In this document: positions 62,501 to 64,000 of the stretch, one piece after another
Layout of the letters: every line of letters starts with the position of its first letter
How positions within the stretch are numbered: the first letter of the stretch is position 1
Assembly (NCBI RefSeq): GCF_028656955.1
Contig: NZ_JAMDGY010000076.1
Span: 1-64,000 of the forward strand
Source: Pseudomonas fontis
Lineage (GTDB): Bacteria > Pseudomonadota > Gammaproteobacteria > Pseudomonadales > Pseudomonadaceae
Direction: 5' to 3'
DNA length: 64,000 nt
Notes under the pieces: generated by a model
What the model was told of the DNA's origin: nothing
What the model saw: only the letters and a program-made list of their open reading frames with translations
Databases searched by the model: none
Position numbers and translations under genes: made by a program

Positions 62501-63474
62501 GCATTCCGCTTTATTGGGATGGCCACAAGGGGAGTGTTCCCTCGGGTTGGGATGCCGGCCTGGAGTTGGCGCTGCACCAGCACGCACAAGGGATCGCGCC
62601 GAACACGGTACTGGGCCTGGCCGGCATCGTCGCCGAGCATTGCCAGGGACAAGGCCTGTCCAGCACGCTGGTTCGCGGCTTCCGTGCCCTGGCCCGGCAG
62701 CAGGGCCTTGAGCACTTCCTTGGACCGGTCCGGCCGGTGGGGATGAGCGAGGGCACCAGCGTCGAGCGCTGGGCCCAGTTGCGCGACGAGCACGGTGAGC
62801 CGCTGGATTTCTGGCTGCGCACCCATTTGCGCCTCGGGGCCCGGGAACTGGGGGTAGCAACACACTCGCAGAGAATCGAAGGCACCGTGGCGCAATGGCA
62901 GGACTGGAGCGGTGTGCACTTTGATCGCCCTGGGGCCTGGCAGCTCGACGACACCCTGCAAAGCGTGCAGGTCGACCTGCAAAACAACCTGGCGGTGTAT
63001 TACGACCCCTCCATCTGGGTTGCGCACAGCGGCTTGAACGCATCGGCCGACGACCCGCCCGCAGCGTGTGACCCTGCAACACTGCGCCACTACCTGAGCG
63101 AACGCTTGCCGGCCTACATGCTACCGGACGAGCTGGTACTGCTCGGCACATTGCCGCTCACCGAAAACGGCAAGCTCGACACCCGCCTGCTGCAAGGCAC
63201 CCCGCAACCTGCCCAGCAAGCCATGGCCGGTGCCACCAGTTCGACCCAGCAGCGACTGCTGCAGCTTTGGCAGCAAACCCTGCACAGGGACGACTTCGGT
63301 ATCGACCAGGACTTCTTCCTGCTGGGTGGGCAGTCGTTGAAAGTCATTGAAATGCTCAGCGGCGTCGAGCAGGCCTATGGCCTGAAGGTCCGCCTGCAGG
63401 ACTTCTATCGCGAGCCGAGCATCCGTCACCTTGAACGCCTGATCCAGGCCCGGGAGCGTCCATGTTCGACATGA
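59512..63474 (+). CDS. NRPS module (C-A-T) with GNAT-like acetyltransferase inserted in the A domain
   Basis: 1320 residues. C domain: HHIIWDE (His141, His142, Asp146). A domain: FTSGSTGQPK near 620, core A8 GRLDNQVKVRGNRVELGD. Then about 240 extra residues (about 930-1170) come before core A9 (LPAYMLP) and A10 (LTENGKLD). The insert has a GNAT fold signature: HWEDLYRLFPQYQFCLVDT, an acetyl-CoA loop AEHCQGQGLSSTLV, and a tail of FWLRTHLRLGARELGVATHS type, known in stand-alone acetyltransferases. T domain: GGQSLKV (Ser1275, with Gln in place of His). Specificity positions read DALQIGHVD and match no code I recall. The start, ATG 59512, follows AGGAGG and overlaps the preceding gene. Confidence 0.9.
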   Translation: MTPPELHDLAPSQIPEWFAYQLAPDSAVYNISFNHFFMSRVDRAAFHNAWQQLLDRHDVFRLRMAYAQGRPKQYLGERQVLDPARLFIERTTLAEDQVAAEQERLARDFALQPFDFEQEHLYRLHLVAYPDGEHQLIFTVHHIIWDETSTLNLIREFATLYSGLCQGRDIALPALKSSFLGYAQRTNAALRSGELEVHRDYWLRQFANLPAALQLPTDRPRPVVQTYNGNTLKTWLPRAMARDMTSFCARHNSTLFMLLLATLNLYFYRTCTQDDIILGCPLAGRDASDQPLLGCFAVPMPIRTRISADMSFSALLSQVGSTVLEAFEHYRYPCVNMIEQLSHQKDLSRPKLFSVMAGVQNNKSEFVSIDLGDGELYAKEVYAAENHGARFDLAIGLDPVGSDIKFFCTYNSDLFDADSVERMLDSLETLIEAVIDDPGQPLPSYPLLSREAARQVLKDFNPPLPITDPSSTALDLIDAQCQRHPRACALSTPQGILSYAELAHEVDRLARALVDLGVVPGDRVGVLLEAGAHSVITLLAILRLGAVHVPLHEDWPQARREAVARQVGFKLMLGCRALAEQARALCPRTLLLDHLLPLAPGLPRLASRARGEQLAYLLFTSGSTGQPKGIPIAHAGLHALLSATQARYQLQAGERLLFWTACTFDASLLDMLWPLSAGAQVVPWPAGLARTPENVLELLERERIGVLQTVPAMLDALVTAAQRSARKPSALRLIICGAAVLSRSLANRVATVFGCQLVNHYGPTEATVDALWFDCAETSSGDRVPIGRPLPHVQAYVLDRHDQLLPVGVPGQLCLASTGLSPGYWQAPEQTQQAFFDKALAPDEPVQRLYRSGDIARLDAQGRVHYIGRLDNQVKVRGNRVELGDIETALGEHPAVAKAAVLWQEDDQGGRLRAFVELRDSHVQQIEARRQVLRQFSVAQRPALRAHMNLIHHGTWPRYFAGSQVLMRHWEDLYRLFPQYQFCLVDTADTVACVANGIPLYWDGHKGSVPSGWDAGLELALHQHAQGIAPNTVLGLAGIVAEHCQGQGLSSTLVRGFRALARQQGLEHFLGPVRPVGMSEGTSVERWAQLRDEHGEPLDFWLRTHLRLGARELGVATHSQRIEGTVAQWQDWSGVHFDRPGAWQLDDTLQSVQVDLQNNLAVYYDPSIWVAHSGLNASADDPPAACDPATLRHYLSERLPAYMLPDELVLLGTLPLTENGKLDTRLLQGTPQPAQQAMAGATSSTQQRLLQLWQQTLHRDDFGIDQDFFLLGGQSLKVIEMLSGVEQAYGLKVRLQDFYREPSIRHLERLIQARERPCST

Positions 63475-64000
63475 CCCGCCATCATCTGCGCCAGTTTCGT
63501 TTCCGTTGGCTGGCCTGGCGTGCCGACCCGTTGTACCTGCTGTTCGAGCGCATGTACCAGCTCGACCCGCAGCCACTGGACACGGTCACCCCGCATCCAG
63601 GGCAACGCGGCTTTCTGCTGACGCACTTCAGTTGCGCAGATTTCGCCCGCTACCGGGGCCGCGAGATCGCGTTCTTCAATGAGCGGCAGGTGGCGGTCTA
63701 CTGGTTGCCCGGGGCGGCGCACAGCGGTGGCGGCTATGTGCCGAGCGGGCAATACAGCGTGACGGTGGCCGGCCACGCCCTGCGTCGCCCGCTGCAACTG
63801 CTGGTGCACAAGGACGACGAGCAGACCCGCATCCACGCGGTGACCCTGCAATCGCGCGGGCTGAAAAGCGTTCAGGGCGGCTTCATCAACTTCGCGATCA
63901 TCGCCCGTGAGTTGCATTGCCTGATGCTGCTGTGGCTGGAGCGCATGCAGTGGCGCCTGGATGACATCGACGATTGTGGGCCACTGCGTGATTTGCTGGA
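63462..64000 (+). CDS. unrecognised protein, 3' end outside the window
   Basis: A partial reading frame that stays open to the window edge (at least 179 codons), so it has no stop here. The start ATG 63462 follows GGGAG and overlaps the NRPS stop; an in-frame ATG at 63471 is an alternative. The protein begins MFDMTRHHLRQFRFRWLAWR and contains FLLTHFSCADFARYRGREIA, GGGYVPSGQYSVTVAG and a hydrophobic GGFINFAIIARELHCLMLLW. Neither a signal peptide nor a known domain is clear. Translational coupling with the NRPS suggests a role in the same pathway. Confidence 0.65.
   Translation, partial: MFDMTRHHLRQFRFRWLAWRADPLYLLFERMYQLDPQPLDTVTPHPGQRGFLLTHFSCADFARYRGREIAFFNERQVAVYWLPGAAHSGGGYVPSGQYSVTVAGHALRRPLQLLVHKDDEQTRIHAVTLQSRGLKSVQGGFINFAIIARELHCLMLLWLERMQWRLDDIDDCGPLRDLL

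Noticed and set aside
60850-63090. Minus-strand open frame opposite the GNAT-containing NRPS
   Set aside because: Antisense artefact of high GC3; the plus strand carries intact NRPS core motifs.
39366-64000. Locus as a sulfazecin-type monobactam cluster
   Set aside because: Dap genes are shared, but the Gly/Thr/Val-like modules, KS module and P450 do not fit, and no sulfotransferase genes are present.
1-64000. CRISPR array or tRNA/rRNA genes
   Set aside because: No regularly spaced identical repeats and no clover-leaf or rRNA sequence were seen by eye.

Overview
The window is a high-GC gammaproteobacterial chromosome segment. Gene content points to a fluorescent Pseudomonas of the broad P. 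putida type: REP-like palindromes with the core 'tgtgggagc'/'gccggcgat', a complete fap functional-amyloid operon, an YbiT-type ABC-F ATPase, AzoR, PPK2, and a class of LysR regulators typical of this genus. No rRNA, tRNA or CRISPR array was seen.

Layout. Positions 1-2056 are the end of an integrated element: a small lipoprotein, an excisionase-like protein and an overlapping tyrosine integrase. It abuts the chromosomal ybiT gene (2089-3675). Positions 3.7-12.7 kb are ordinary chromosomal genes: MFS transporter, secreted alpha/beta hydrolase, azoreductase with a divergent LysR regulator, MmcQ/YjbR protein, DUF1294 protein, UppP, a sCache chemoreceptor, and a PnuC plus NadR-like kinase pair for nicotinamide riboside salvage. 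Positions 12.7-18.0 kb hold fapABCDEF, preceded by a close match to a sigma-54 promoter and interrupted after fapC by a UUCG-loop terminator. Positions 18-31.3 kb are accessory metabolism: a PNPOx/ferredoxin-reductase fusion, a GST and two tandem LysR genes, PPK2, an SDR/metallo-hydrolase pair, an octaheme cytochrome, a sulfatase and a DUF1254 protein. Positions 31.5-33.8 kb encode a secreted PLC-like multidomain protein behind an AT-rich leader. Positions 34.0-36.0 kb are a three-gene bufferin-type RiPP operon (DUF2282 precursor, DUF692 MNIO enzyme, DUF2063 partner). A MscS channel and an NCS1 permease follow.

From 39.4 kb to the right edge runs one co-directional biosynthetic locus with overlapping or closely spaced genes: amidase, cytochrome P450, a three-module NRPS, a KS-AT-ACP polyketide synthase whose AT is degenerate, an SbnA/SbnB pair that should make L-2,3-diaminopropionate (Dap), a one-module NRPS with a Dap/Dab-like specificity pocket, another NRPS module whose adenylation domain carries an inserted GNAT-like acetyltransferase, and an unrecognised gene cut by the window end. 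Reading the adenylation pockets by eye suggests Gly, Thr, a branched aliphatic residue, a C2 unit, Dap and an unassigned residue. No thioesterase, exporter or regulator for the cluster is visible, so it continues to the right.

The most unusual signals are the GNAT insertion inside an adenylation domain, the AT-dead PKS module, and a P450 lacking the usual I-helix acid/threonine pair, all in one locus whose product I do not recognise. All functional calls come from reading sequence and from memory of families; no search was run.
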